Source: Asterias amurensis (taxonomy: Eukaryota > Echinodermata > Asteroidea > Forcipulatida > Asteriidae). From it: a stretch of 64,000 nucleotides of DNA. A program made the position numbers and the translations under genes. Numbering within the stretch: position 1 is the first letter of the stretch; each line of letters begins with the position of its first letter. Below, piece by piece: positions 35,901 through 41,189 of this stretch. The notes below the pieces were generated by a model, which had not been told where the DNA came from, ran no database searches, and worked only from the letters and a program-made list of their open reading frames with translations. The DNA lies in the NCBI RefSeq assembly GCF_032118995.1, contig NC_092661.1:1304501-1368500 (forward strand), in the 5' to 3' direction.

Positions 35901-37272
35901 TACATGGTGCTATCAGAACTAGGTCTCATAATTCAAATGTAGTCCCACATCACGCAGGAAATACTGTATGTTACAGCGCCAGGAGCGTCAGTGAGTGACG
36001 GCAAAGATTATAGAGCGCCGTAGGTGCAAGATGCGGAACTGAAGTTTTATCTATTGCTGGAACGTGAAATACGCATGGGCGCCGTTTCAGCAAGTGAATG
36101 TTTTGTTTTCCATTGATATGAATGGTCATTGTCTGCAGTGATCTGCACTAATCTATTGTTGTATCAAAAGAGTTACTTGCCGAAAGGCGTCCAGTGGGAT
36201 TTCACATTTCAGCCCGAGTTCCGCATCTTGCGCTTCCGGCGCTCTATGTGGTGACAGACATGTGCGCTATATAAGAAGCCACAATTATTATTATTATTAT
36301 TATAATAGTTACCTTTCAGCGTGATCGGATCCTTCTTCGAGTCCAGGCATGATACCCTGCAGCAACCCAGTCAGGCATGGCTTCAGGTGCTCTCCAAGTG
36401 GCAAGTAGTGCTCCTCATATAGGTGCAGCAGTTTAGGCTTCACCGCCATGGCCGCACTCCCCAACAACGGGAACAACCCCGCACTGTAGATGAACATATC
36501 TTGGCAGAGCTGCTTGGGGCCGATGGTTTTGAAGATGAGATCGTAGGTCTCTAAGGCCTTGAGGTGTACCCCACTGGGCAGGGCGGGGTGGGTGCATTGC
36601 GCTAGGCGTTTGCCGATCAGCAGTCGTTTGGGAATCACAGAGTAGCGGGATGAGTTACTCTGGAGGACCTGATTGATCAAAGACAAAAACAAGATCAGTA
36701 AAGTTGACTTCTAGCATGTACGGTGTTTCTAGCAGAGTGTAGGTTCGAGGTTCATGTCCCAATCTTGACACCTGTGTCCTTAAGTAAGACTCTCTTAAAC
36801 CATGCTGCTTTGCCCTTCAGATTAGACCTAAAACCGTTGGTCCCATGTGTCGTGTAACGCATGTAAAAGAACCCAGTGCACTTATCCAAAAGAGAAAGGT
36901 TTCGCCCCGGTGTTCCTAGTTTGATTGGCAGCATAATGCGCCACAGCACCTTGTAAACCAATACATGTATGTTAAGAGTAGGTCTAATAATTCAAACGTA
37001 GTCCAACTTACATGTACCGTGCAGGAAAATACTGAATGTTAAAGCACCAGGAGCATCACTGAGGGATGGTAAGTGTCTATAAGAAGCCACTATTATTAAG
37101 TCAACTGTTTGGACTCTTGAAGTGACTGACTCACCTTAATAAGTTTTGCAAGCGCTGAGATCAGGTCGGCCCACTCGCTGGAATACTCAAAACCTTTGAG
37201 TGCTTTGTCTACTGCTGTGGCATACGCCTTAAACTTTGGATCCGTCATCAACTCATTCTCGTCTAAATTCAT
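2904..37272 (-). CDS. DOP1: DOP1 (Dopey) family protein, complete, 25 coding exons
   Basis: Large peripheral membrane protein. In yeast and animals DOP1 works with MON2 in endosome-to-Golgi recycling, and the vertebrate forms link organelles to kinesin-1 (family knowledge). The joined exons encode 2,563 aa, against about 2,300-2,465 aa for human DOP1B and DOP1A. The N-terminal Dopey domain is plain: residues 1-46 carry [14 protein letters not shown], and exon 2 carries [20 protein letters not shown] and [11 protein letters not shown]. Exon 4 has [17 protein letters not shown] and [10 protein letters not shown]. Exons 5 and 10 and the start of exon 11 are acidic, Ser-rich linkers. Conserved C-terminal blocks include [15 protein letters not shown] (exon 20), [10 protein letters not shown] (exon 22) and [10 protein letters not shown] (exon 23). 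The start at 37272 follows a good acceptor two bases upstream, so the 5'UTR is spliced. Echinoderms are expected to have one DOP1, while vertebrates have two paralogues. No break in frame was found. Confidence 0.95.
3998..4102 (+). repeat. 21-bp minisatellite, 5 units
   Basis: Five head-to-tail copies of GGTCCTCTTAGTTGATAAGC plus A. The first unit differs at a few bases and the others look identical. It lies in a DOP1 intron, 45 bp from the exon ending at 4147. No spacers, so not a CRISPR array. Confidence 0.95.
5249..5640 (+). repeat. tRNA-derived SINE, family A (near full length)
   Basis: Starts with a Ser/Leu-tRNA-like head (GTGGCCGAGCGGTTAAGAGC, then a GGTTTTGAATCC B-box). The body has the recurring GTAAAAGAACCCGGTGCACT and GAGAAGGGGTTCGCCCC blocks. 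The same body recurs at 35.8 and 36.9 kb, and reversed at 6.1, 17.0 and 29.3 kb. No sign that it is a working tRNA. Confidence 0.8.
5655..6262 (-). repeat. tRNA-derived SINE, family A, split by a MITE
   Basis: The reverse-oriented SINE ends near 6262 with the tRNA-like head (CCGCTCGGCCACGACA on the plus strand). It is interrupted at 5720-6007 by an unrelated palindromic element. Confidence 0.75.
5720..6007. mobile_element. hAT-like MITE inserted in a SINE
   Basis: Ends are CATAGAGTTATATATAAGAA and, reversed from the right, CATAGACTTATATAAGAACT. It is bounded by an 8-bp direct repeat CTCCTGTT (5712-5719 and 6008-6015). An 8-bp duplication with such ends fits the hAT superfamily. No transposase is encoded. 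It contains two AAAATGGCCGC blocks. Confidence 0.75.
6440..7080. repeat. A-rich low-complexity intron sequence
   Basis: Simple AAT/ATA runs and A-rich sequence in the DOP1 intron upstream of the exon at 6298-6359. No gene signal. Confidence 0.6.
7083..7463. mobile_element. 381-bp near-perfect palindromic MITE
   Basis: Opens TTAAAGGAACACGTTGCC and closes with its reverse complement. The two arms match through most of the length and meet at about 7264-7272. TTAA is at both ends. It could fold into one long hairpin. Confidence 0.85.
7868..8050 (+). repeat. About 180-bp dispersed repeat (CAGGCCTGTATGCTT family)
   Basis: Carries the phrases GAAAGGGCAAGGGCACCAAG and TTTCTACTGGAGCATTTCAA. Other copies are near 9395-9560, 28346-28480, 37367-37532 (reversed), 39772-39960 (reversed), 51573-51758 and 63776-63958 (reversed). 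The ends look like imperfect inverted repeats. Superfamily unknown. Confidence 0.7.
8079..8175 (+). repeat. SINE family A head fragment
   Basis: tRNA-like head GTCGTGGCCGAGC followed by a GGTTCAAATCC B-box. The body is missing. Confidence 0.65.
8339..8890 (+). mobile_element. 5'-truncated LINE (CR1/L2-like) with 3' tail
   Basis: The open frame from about 8339 to 8686 gives a typical C-terminal tail of a reverse-transcriptase ORF2 ([19 protein letters not shown], then [20 protein letters not shown] and SVRLLNRV). About 180 nt of 3'UTR follow, ending in a (GAATT)n microsatellite near 8870-8890. The catalytic core is absent. Its left end abuts the DOP1 acceptor at 8332. It lies opposite to DOP1. 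Confidence 0.8.
9115..9243 (-). repeat. SINE family A fragment
   Basis: Reverse-oriented tRNA-like head with its B-box (GGGACTCGAACCCACACTC on the plus strand) and AACCGCTCGGCCATGACA at the outer end. Confidence 0.65.
10082..10256. mobile_element. Foldback element with GGGAATAA ends
   Basis: Left end AATGGGAATAAAAGAGTA, right end CTCTTTTATTCCC, with internal complementary arms around GCGATAAAGG and CCTTTATCGC. A related design is at 60954-61113. Confidence 0.6.
10608..10992. mobile_element. TTAA-type palindromic MITE, copy 2
   Basis: TTAAAGGCAGTGGACACTAT at the left and ATAGTGTCCACTGTCTTTAA at the right. The central inverted blocks are around 10760-10820. It lies in the DOP1 intron between the exons at 10485 and 11374. 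Confidence 0.85.
11720..11913. mobile_element. TTAA-type MITE, right half only
   Basis: Keeps the internal AGGGAGCCGTTTCTCACAAT block and the terminal ACCAATAGTGCCCCTGCCTT-TAA end. The left half is missing. Confidence 0.65.
12202..12620 (+). repeat. SINE A head plus GGGCCAATTTCATAG repeat fragment
   Basis: A tRNA-like head (CATGGCTGAGCAGGTCAAAG, B-box GGTTTGAGTCTC) at 12202-12305 is followed by TGTGGTG-rich simple sequence. From about 12495 comes a fragment of a third dispersed repeat (CCAATTTCATAGAACTGCTT), also seen at 26818-27012, 34567-34945 and near 51812. Confidence 0.55.
13400..13789. mobile_element. ATATCGCGAT-rich palindromic element
   Basis: Bounded by TTAAGCTTGGGCGATATC and its reverse complement. 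The arms are built of repeated self-complementary ATATCGCGATATATCGC-like motifs around a roughly 150-bp non-repetitive core. It lies in the DOP1 intron between the exons at 12845 and 16357. No coding capacity. Confidence 0.8.
14006..14430 (-). repeat. SINE family A split by a foldback MITE
   Basis: Reverse SINE with a TGGGATTCGAACCCACATTC B-box region and, after an interruption, the CCGCTCGGCTACG head. The insert is the element at 14234-14391. Confidence 0.65.
14234..14391. mobile_element. C(A/T)G-flanked foldback MITE, copy 2
   Basis: Same family as 1303-1470. A CAG duplication flanks it (14231-14233 and 14392-14394). Removing the insert plus one CAG restores a continuous SINE. Confidence 0.8.
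14431..16050. other. DOP1 intron sequence without recognised features
   Basis: AT-rich sequence with a weak internal duplication around TTTGTGACTGG (about 15322 and 15488). No exon, RNA gene or named repeat recognised. Confidence 0.5.
16052..16231. mobile_element. Foldback element with GATAACGATAACG arms
   Basis: Left arm GACCCGGTCCCACTGCAGTG with GATAACGATAACGATAAC. The right arm carries the complement (CGTTATCGCTGCAGTGTGAC, then CGGTCTTA). The inner arms match around CCAATAGAATGCG. Confidence 0.65.
16232..16343 (+). mobile_element. LINE 3' tail with (GAATT)n
   Basis: Shares TTTCCCTCCACCCTCTGTGC and AAGTATGAAATAAATGTTGA with 55283-55402 and ends in GAATTGAATTGAAT. Only the 3' end of a CR1/L2-like LINE is present. 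It stops about 13 bp from the DOP1 exon at 16357. Confidence 0.7.
16690..17160 (-). repeat. SINE family A body fragments
   Basis: Reverse copies of the GTGGCACTACGTTTGAATTA block and the GGTGCTGTGGCGCAATATGC/CACCGGGTTCTTTTACGTGC body, separated by AT-rich sequence (16780-16940). Possibly one SINE split by an insert. Confidence 0.55.
17565..17690 (-). repeat. SINE family B fragment
   Basis: Reverse copy of the family at 31637 and 33700: ACACCGATGTGTGTTATTAG and GGGATTCGAACCCACACCC. Confidence 0.6.
20420..20769. mobile_element. TTAA-type palindromic MITE, copy 3
   Basis: TTAAAGGCAGTGGACACTAT at the left and AATAGTGTCCAATGGCTTTAA-type end at the right. The central pair TTTCGAGACCTC and GAGGTCTCGAAA is at about 20568-20606. 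It ends 26 bp from the DOP1 exon at 20796. Confidence 0.85.
21365..21705 (-). repeat. SINE family A copy
   Basis: Reverse SINE with GGGATTCGAACCCACACTCC and ACCACTCGGCCACAACACC at its outer end. The body phrase is CAGCTCCCTTGGGAGTATAC. A second, forward body fragment is at 21175-21300. Confidence 0.7.
21987..22173 (+). repeat. 5' LTR
   Basis: 187 bp, TG...CA ends. An AATAAAG polyadenylation-type motif lies in the second half (about 22100). It differs from the 3' LTR by a 2-bp length difference and little else visible. Confidence 0.95.
22174..22190 (+). other. Primer-binding site region
   Basis: TGGTGTCAGAAGGG directly follows the 5' LTR, where a tRNA primer would pair. The TGG start fits a tRNA 3' CCA end. 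The exact tRNA was not determined. Confidence 0.7.
22211..26143 (+). CDS. Retrotransposon Gag-Pol polyprotein
   Basis: One 1,310-aa frame, about 20 nt after the primer-binding site. Domains in order: Gag-like N-terminus (about 1-200); two CCHC zinc knuckles (219-231 and 238-251); aspartic protease with DTG (331-333); reverse transcriptase (about 460-650) with [10 protein letters not shown] and the IMDD active-site box (602-605); RNase H (about 745-860, starting SCDAS); integrase with an HHCC zinc finger (H964, H967, C997, C1000) and a D,D-35-E core (D1028, D1081, E1117). There is no chromodomain and no envelope-like frame. Reading is opposite to DOP1. Confidence 0.97.
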   Translation: MAEVSKKRVDGLKPPESFTPGTTPATQWKKWKKTFDLYAKATGLEHKDKDVQVSVFLHVAGAELIDVHETLEYTDSEDATDLKLLIKKLDGYFLPKQNITYERHVFNTTSQEDGQSIDGYVTLLKKRAQTCEFGELTDSLVKDRLVVGMKKDSVRAKLLRETNLDLPKAIDICRAAEQSQTQMGVISGQNPTVNAVKMKHRRDSKKQSSAKGDDQPFDCRRCGREHGRRQCPAYGKECSTCGKQNHFAKMCRATTYPPRGRAEKTASSGPRKTARRTTKQKMEELHLQFEQSDTDEDELYVEELTQSGNAWYINLTLMNARKKGTIKFKLDTGAQCNVMPESVFKQICTSKDLTKSKVRLTTYSGHKIIPKGKCILTCEHKGMFQNVEMLVVEGKVTPILGLQTCKDLNLIKQVDMLNQNVEDKYKEVFQGHGCMPGKQHLKVKENAKPVVHAPRRVPVALRKQVKEELKRMEKLGVIERVTEPCEWVSSMVTIVKPNRKNVRICIDPLDLNNALEREYYPMKTIEQITDKLPTATIFTTLDANSGYWQVQLDEESSKLCTFNTEQGRYKFLRLPFGIKVAPEIYQRLMNEYFVDMDGVEVIMDDIVIFASDENTHDERLEKVLKKCKELNITLNKEKCKFRQSEVKYMGHILSKDGLKPDPAKIEAIKQMKKPTSKQEMMQFLGMVTYLAKFIKNLSDITAPLRKLTEKETLWQWHSEHDKSFQKLKNMLTKAPILQYYDVTKALVLSCDASSLGTGAVLLQEKLPVAYASKAFTKTQQNWAQIEKELAAIVFGCERFHPYIFGRDVEVETDHKPLETIFKKPLHTAPMRLQKMLLNLQKYSLKVKYVKGTQLHVADALSRNFVPVCDHTRDLDIPICMVECLPMSSDKLTELKKETNKDQELQSLKEVVRSGWPETKQDVHSSIRVYWSFREEITVEDHLVFRSNRVIIPKSMRNEMIKKIHQSHQGIEKSKSLARDIMYWPGMSAQIHEAVERCSTCNEFAKRNAKEPMMSHDKPSRPWEKVGTDLFEIDGQQYLVIVDYYSSYFELNRLVSTTSQKVVELCKQHFARHGIPEEVISDNGPQYASETFTNFSKKWKFKHTLVSPKYPQSNGKAEKTVGIAKQLIKKAKKDGRDLNLALLDYRNTPIQGIGKSPVQLLMSRRTNTILPTKATLLKPEIVKCVKQKLKQQTEKQKKYYDAGTKELPPLHKGQRILVRCDKTWKPAVVIDKSNKPRSYIVKTTGGSVFTRNRRDLKQTKATQMEDQLDWEIENQQDTPGIIETNHQPQTQYVTKSGRVSKPPERYTPISH
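26523..26536 (+). other. Polypurine tract
   Basis: A purine run (GAAAAACAGGGAGA) ending exactly at the 3' LTR, the expected plus-strand priming site. Confidence 0.8.
26537..26725 (+). repeat. 3' LTR
   Basis: 189 bp, same ends as the 5' LTR, followed by the second ATTTA target copy. Confidence 0.95.
26818..27012. mobile_element. Foldback repeat (GGGCCCAATTTCATAGAG family)
   Basis: The left end CCCAATTTCATAGAGCTGCT and right end AGCAGCTCTTTAAAATTGGG are inverted repeats, with TTAAGCA-rich inner arms. Related sequence is at 34567-34945 and about 12495. It ends 53 bp before the DOP1 exon at 27065. Confidence 0.65.
27230..27740. other. DOP1 intron, nothing recognised
   Basis: Unique-looking intron between the exons at 27217 and 27747. 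No repeat, RNA or coding signal seen. Confidence 0.5.
28083..28345. mobile_element. Decayed TTAA-type MITE
   Basis: Carries GGCACTGGACATGTTTGGTA, CATATGCATAAAATAACAAA and AGGGAGATGTTTCTCACAAT family blocks in order. The right end is lost into another repeat (28346-28480). Confidence 0.6.
29225..29490 (-). repeat. SINE family A copy
   Basis: Reverse copy with the TGACTCGAACCCACACTCTG B-box region and AATCGCTAGGCC at the head end. Confidence 0.6.
29506..30266 (+). mobile_element. Candidate solo LTR
   Basis: A 761-bp block beginning TGTCACGGGTGC and ending AAGGGTCACA, flanked by TTAT on both sides (29502-29505 and 30267-30270). An AATAAAAC polyadenylation-type motif lies near the right end. 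A roughly 60-bp segment is present twice inside (about 29613-29672 and 30118-30177). No internal retroelement genes, so a solo LTR is the simplest reading. Family unknown. It lies 61 bp from the DOP1 exon ending at 30328. Confidence 0.5.
31310..31570 (-). repeat. Tandem repeat (about 77-79 bp x 4) containing the DOP1 exon 5 acceptor
   Basis: Four units start at about 31315, 31394, 31471 and 31548. Each carries, on the minus strand, TTTTGTTCGGACAG followed by GAAACC, that is, the acceptor and first exon bases. Only the unit at 31321 continues into the long open exon. Confidence 0.9.
31637..31800 (+). repeat. tRNA-derived SINE, family B
   Basis: The head has an A-box-like TAGTCTAGTTGGTAAGA and the B-box GGGTTCGAATACC. 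The body has GGGAAAGTACTGAGTATACA and ACATCGGTGTATATGGGTAA. A second copy is at 33700-33895. Confidence 0.7.
33003..33190. mobile_element. Decayed TTAA-type MITE fragment
   Basis: AAGGCACCAGACATCTTTGG start and AAAGAAAAAACACCCTTG block of the family. The right half is not recognisable. Confidence 0.5.
33700..33895 (+). repeat. tRNA-derived SINE, family B, second copy
   Basis: Same head (ACACTGCTCAAGAATTGCAA) and body (CTTGAGAAAGTACTGAGTAT) as 31637-31800, more diverged in the B-box. Confidence 0.65.
34034..35110. repeat. Composite of decayed repeats
   Basis: The TTAA-type MITE start (GACACTGGACACCTTTGGTA, 34038) and matching right-hand part (CTACTTCAATGACTAATTGA to the end near 35110) are separated by unrelated sequence. 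This includes a GGGCCCAATTTCATAAAGCC-type foldback at 34567-34945. Confidence 0.5.
35755..36300 (+). repeat. SINE family A body, split by a MITE
   Basis: GTAAAAGAACCCAGTGCACT and GAGAAGGGGTTCGCCCCGGA body blocks, then GCGCCAGGAGCGTCAGTGAG. The SINE end (GCTATATAAGAAGCCACAAT) resumes after the insert at 36011-36248. Confidence 0.65.
36011..36248. mobile_element. Palindromic-ended MITE inside a SINE
   Basis: TAGAGCGCCGTAGGTGCAAG at the left. The right end is the near complement (TTGCGCTTCCGGCGCTCTA). The inside is unique and non-coding. Confidence 0.7.
36735..37100 (+). repeat. SINE family A copy
   Basis: B-box-like GGTTCGAGGTTC, then GTAAAAGAACCCAGTGCACT and GCCACAGCACCTTGTAAACC body blocks and a GAAGCCACTATTATT end. 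The 3' end lies 35 bp from DOP1 exon 1. Confidence 0.7.
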
Positions 37273-37569
37273 GGCTAAGGGAGAATCAAGAAGAAACAAA
37301 TTATCAGTTAAAACTCTTAGAGAGCGTGATGTTTTTCACGGGTAACATCTGAAGGATGATTTCTGCAGTCTGGCCTGATACTTCACGGAGGCAACACGGT
37401 GATTGCCTTGATGAACCCTGGTCATTGCCTTTGTGCCCTTAATATGCTCTGCAGTAGAAACTTATAATTTCCTCATAGGGTGAATTTACCAAGGAGATGC
37501 CTTCAAAAATGAAGTATACAGGCCTGTGCAGTGGATGTTATTATCATGATACAAGTAGAAGGGCTTCCT

Positions 37570-37830
37570 TCGATTTGACTTGACTTGAGCAAAGATGACT
37601 CAAGTATGACTTGACTTGACTTGAGCAAAATGACTTGTGAGTTGACTTGACTTGAACAAAATGACTTGTGACTTGACTTGACTTGTGCAAAGACGGCGCT
37701 TGTGAGTAGACTTGACTTTAACAAAAAATGATTTGTGACTTGACTTCACTTTTAGCAAAATTGCTTTGTGACTTGACTTTACAAGCAAGAAGAGTTTTGA
37801 CTTGACTTGACTTGAGCAAAAATGCTTTAT
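37570..37830 (+). repeat. GACTTGACTTGAGCAAAA minisatellite
   Basis: Irregular tandem copies (roughly 40 bp) of GACTTGACTTGAGCAAAATG, with drift between units. It lies just upstream of DOP1 coding exon 1. Confidence 0.85.
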
Positions 37831-37839
37831 GCTGCAGTG

Positions 37840-38810
37840 TGGTTGTATTTAAATGAATGTAGTGTGTCTACATGATCTATTTGGTTTGCGGTAACACCAA
37901 GTGATTTGCTACATGTACAAGGTACAGATTTGTTCTTTTGAGAATGATCTGAATCTGAGATTTTGACGATGTACGTACATGGTACAGGGTTTGAAACTTT
38001 GCATGGTGGAAATACGATAGTAAACTGGTAAGGTTTGCCATAACACCATTATGATAATCCCTAAATGAGTTGGGGTGAAACCAACAGCTCTTTTCAGAAC
38101 CACCCCAACTCACTACGAGATTATCATTACATTGTGTTACCGCAAACCTTTTACTAAATCGATGTACATGGGGTAAATGCATATTTTGAAATGTTCGAGT
38201 ATGACGCATGTTTAGAAATGGACATGATGGAATGCAAGTTGCACGGTTAAGTAAAGGCCTGAAATTACACAGAGACCATGTAATGTAGGACATACATGTA
38301 GCTACTGTTACCCTGGGCCCACCACAAGATATTTCCTGAGAATTTTGTTTAGTAGCAAAGGCCAAATAAAGATAAAAACATGTCCAACATTCACACCTGC
38401 TTCCTTTTAAGAAGTCGTTTCTTTTTTATTAAACTTTTTCTTTTTAAATTGAAACATTTTTTTTTTTTTCATTTCCATTCAAAAAGGAGACATGAACGAT
38501 CTCCATAGACTTTAAGCTTTTCAAATGGAAGTTTGTTTTGTAAAAGAAATATGAATAGCCTTGCCTTCTCAAAAGTGTACCTGTACATGTAGTAATTCCA
38601 GGCCTAGTGTTAGTAATAAAGGGGAAAAAAGGGCATAAAATGTGAGATTTGTACGTACAGTTGGCAATATTAGACCATACCGGATACATTGTATTCAACT
38701 TGGTTGTTATTTGTGTTCAATATGAACGATCCAGGAGTAAAGATGCCACAAAGACAGTGGATTTAGGGAGCTTCTTTCCTGCGATAAAAAGCACAGTTTC
38801 ATCGTTAAGC
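37840..38810. other. Stretch without recognised features
   Basis: AT-rich 5' region of DOP1. A short inverted pair lies near 38025-38150 (GTTTGCCATAACACCATTATGATAATCCC and its near complement, in parts). No exon or gene supported. Confidence 0.45.
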
Positions 38811-38811
38811 C

Positions 38812-39201
38812 TTAAAGGCAGTGGACACTATTGGTAATTACTCAAAATAATTATTGGCATAAAACCTTACTTGGTGACGAGTAATGGGGCGAGGTTGATG
38901 GTATAAAACATTGTGAGAAACGGCTCCCTCTGAAGTGCCATAGTTTTCGAGAAAGAAGTAATTTTCCACAAGATTGATTTTGAGACCTCAGTATTAGAAC
39001 TTGAGGTCTCGAAATCAACCATCTAAACGCACACAACTTTGTGTGACAAGGCTTATTTTTCTTTCATTATTATCTCGCAACTTCAATGACCGATTGAGCT
39101 CAAATTTTCACAGGTTTGTTATTTTATGCAATATAATGTTGAAATACACAAACTGTGAAGGCTAGTCTTTGACAATTACCAATAGTGTCCACTGCCTTTA
39201 A
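38812..39201. mobile_element. TTAA-type palindromic MITE, copy 4 (best preserved)
   Basis: TTAAAGGCAGTGGACACTAT and ATAGTGTCCACTGCCTTTAA ends are exact complements. The internal blocks mirror around 38990. Confidence 0.9.
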
Positions 39202-39623
39202 ATGTAGGCTAATATTTTACAATGGATAGGCCCTATCTTGATGCAATGTCTGGGTTGTTTAATTGTTCAAGAACTACTCATGAAATAGTGTTAATCTCAC
39301 TGTACGTGTAGGTCACCACATTATGTGTGCACAGGTGGCCTCTGATCATACATTTCAACCCCCATGATGCTACGTGCATGTGTATACCATGAACAAACCT
39401 GTACTTTTTCTCCTCTTCATGTATTACTGAATGAATACACAATTGCCCCGTGGTGGTGTCATTGTCAAGATATAAAAGTACACCATAGTTCACAAACCCT
39501 GCAAGTCATACAAATAACCCAAGGGTTGATATTGTACTACCTGTACACACATTCCTCATCCATGTAAAAGGGCAAGAAACTTTTCCCATCAACTGCCTAT
39601 TGTACATGTACCAGCATGACCAG

Positions 39624-39769
39624 GGTGGATTTCACAAAGAGTTAGGACTAGTCTTATCTCAAGTTCGGACCAGTTACTTTTCTTTACTTAGGGCTACCCA
39701 TGCAATTTGTATATCTCCTAGGACTAGTCCTAAGTTAGGACTAGTCCTAACTCTTTGTGAAATCGACCC
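39624..39769. mobile_element. C(A/T)G-flanked foldback MITE, copy 3
   Basis: GTGGATTTCACAAAGAGTTA at the left and TAACTCTTTGTGAAATCGAC at the right, flanked by CAG (39621-39623 and 39770-39772). It sits at the edge of another dispersed repeat. Confidence 0.8.
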
Positions 39770-39969
39770 CAGGCCTGGTACTTCACAGCGGCAATGGAGG
39801 CGATTGTCGCCCACTGGTCATTGCCTTGGTGCCCTTAAAACAGTAGAAATTTGCAATTTCCCCATGAGTGTCTGATATGCATGTCGGTGCCCTTTAACCA
39901 AGAAGAAAGTGCCTCGTTGCCCTTATTACCCATTCAAACACAAAGCACACAGGCATGACAGGTCTGGTG

Positions 39970-40930
39970 TACATGAATGTGCATCTCTACATACGTACAG
40001 ATTGGAAAATCAGCAATGTTAGGGCCTATTGGTAACACAAAGGACTCTTGTCTGCTTGTACAAGAAGTTTTCGGCAACAAACCAAACTGCCAGGACATAC
40101 ATACTTCTCAAAGCCAACATGTGGTGCCATGATGCTGGGGCCTATCATTGCCTATAGCCCAGATCCAATCTGAGCCCAGCAGGCAGCAAAACCACATCCC
40201 TGATACCTGCCCCTAAAAACAGCTTCTAAGATCGACTGTCTAGCCAGCAATGTCCAGGGGGAGGCCATACCCAACTTCAAGAAGACTTGAGAAAATATCA
40301 CATGGCAACATTTTTACCAGTGTACAAGAGTATAAAAAATAAGTTGATTTGCAAACTGCTTTAAGCAAGACATTCAAATAAAGATTAAGAAATTAGTGGC
40401 CTGACATTACGAATCTAGCAGAGTCTTTCGAGAAGGCCAACACAACACACCTAACCAGATGTCTAACAAAAGCAGTCAAGTGGAAAAAGATGATAGAGAC
40501 GAAAGCTCGCAGAGACCCTGGGATGATTTGGATGGACAAAGAAGAGGGCCAAACAAAAAGGGGGTGATGGTTGGGGCTTGTTTGACCCAGTCATGACTCA
40601 TGCCAGTGACATATGTAGGCTAAACTGTGAACAATAAACAACAGTGTCCAGTGCCTTTAAAATTTCAGCCTGAGTCGCCTGAGTTACCTCCATGGTTGCA
40701 TCTTGCACCTGCAGCAGCATACAATATTTGCTGTATCAACACTGATCAATAAATAATGTACATAATTGAATCAGTTGTTCCAATCTAACTTGCAAATCGG
40801 CTTATTTCGTGCCTAGTAAAAGTATATACCCTGCTGTACATAATTTAATACTTCACATATTCTGTTAATAAAAAAAAATTAATTCACTGTAAACTACAGC
40901 GCAGCGCAGAATATTAATACAAGTATTAAG
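39970..40930. other. Stretch without recognised features
   Basis: No coding exon or named repeat seen. A lone GTGTCCAGTGCCTTTAA terminus of the TTAA family is at about 40644-40660. Confidence 0.4.
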
Positions 40931-40937
40931 TCCTGAC

Positions 40938-41070
40938 CTTTGGAATCCCCACGGCCACGATCCTTGCTTTGGAAACGATCTTTGCTTTCCGCTACCATCA
41001 ATAATTTGTGCTGCAGAATCAACCCACTGGTGTAAACATCTGCCATGATGGTGTCATTAGTAAACAAGAG
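40938..41070 (-). other. Candidate 5' exon of DOP1
   Basis: On the minus strand a pyrimidine tract, a TTTACTAATGAC branch-like site and GGCAG precede a stretch ending AAAG/GTCAGG. Spliced to the acceptor before DOP1 exon 1, the frame is open. Methionines at 41046 and 40998 would then add residues before the usual start. It may equally be only 5'UTR, or not an exon at all. Confidence 0.35.
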
Positions 41071-41189
41071 AGGACGATGGCAAAATGACAAGTACCGTAG
41101 GTGTGACCATCAGTCATGTCAGTTAATAGAATGCGAGGCAGGTGCCAGCGTCACTCAGTAATTTGTGAATCAACACAGAACTGCGTACT

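Larger units (their letters stand above)
2904..37272 (-). other. DOP1: DOP1 exon coordinates
   Basis: Coding exons in transcript order: 37272-37135, 36668-36313, 33579-33390, 32913-32083, 31321-30328, 28658-28512, 28018-27747, 27217-27065, 21838-21735, 21069-20796, 19780-17997, 17460-17229, 16548-16357, 12845-12720, 12122-11988, 11534-11374, 10485-10289, 9731-9586, 8331-8222, 7791-7642, 6359-6298, 5161-4872, 4388-4147, 3742-3637, 3203-2904 (stop included). Each junction was read by eye for an AG acceptor, a GT donor and matching phase. The summed length divides by three. Several exons (9, 18, 19, 21, 24) have no internal methionine or are too short to stand out as open frames, and were found by homology and splice signals. 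Exon 12 has a tandem TAGCAG acceptor, so its start may be 17460 or 17463. Confidence 0.9.
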
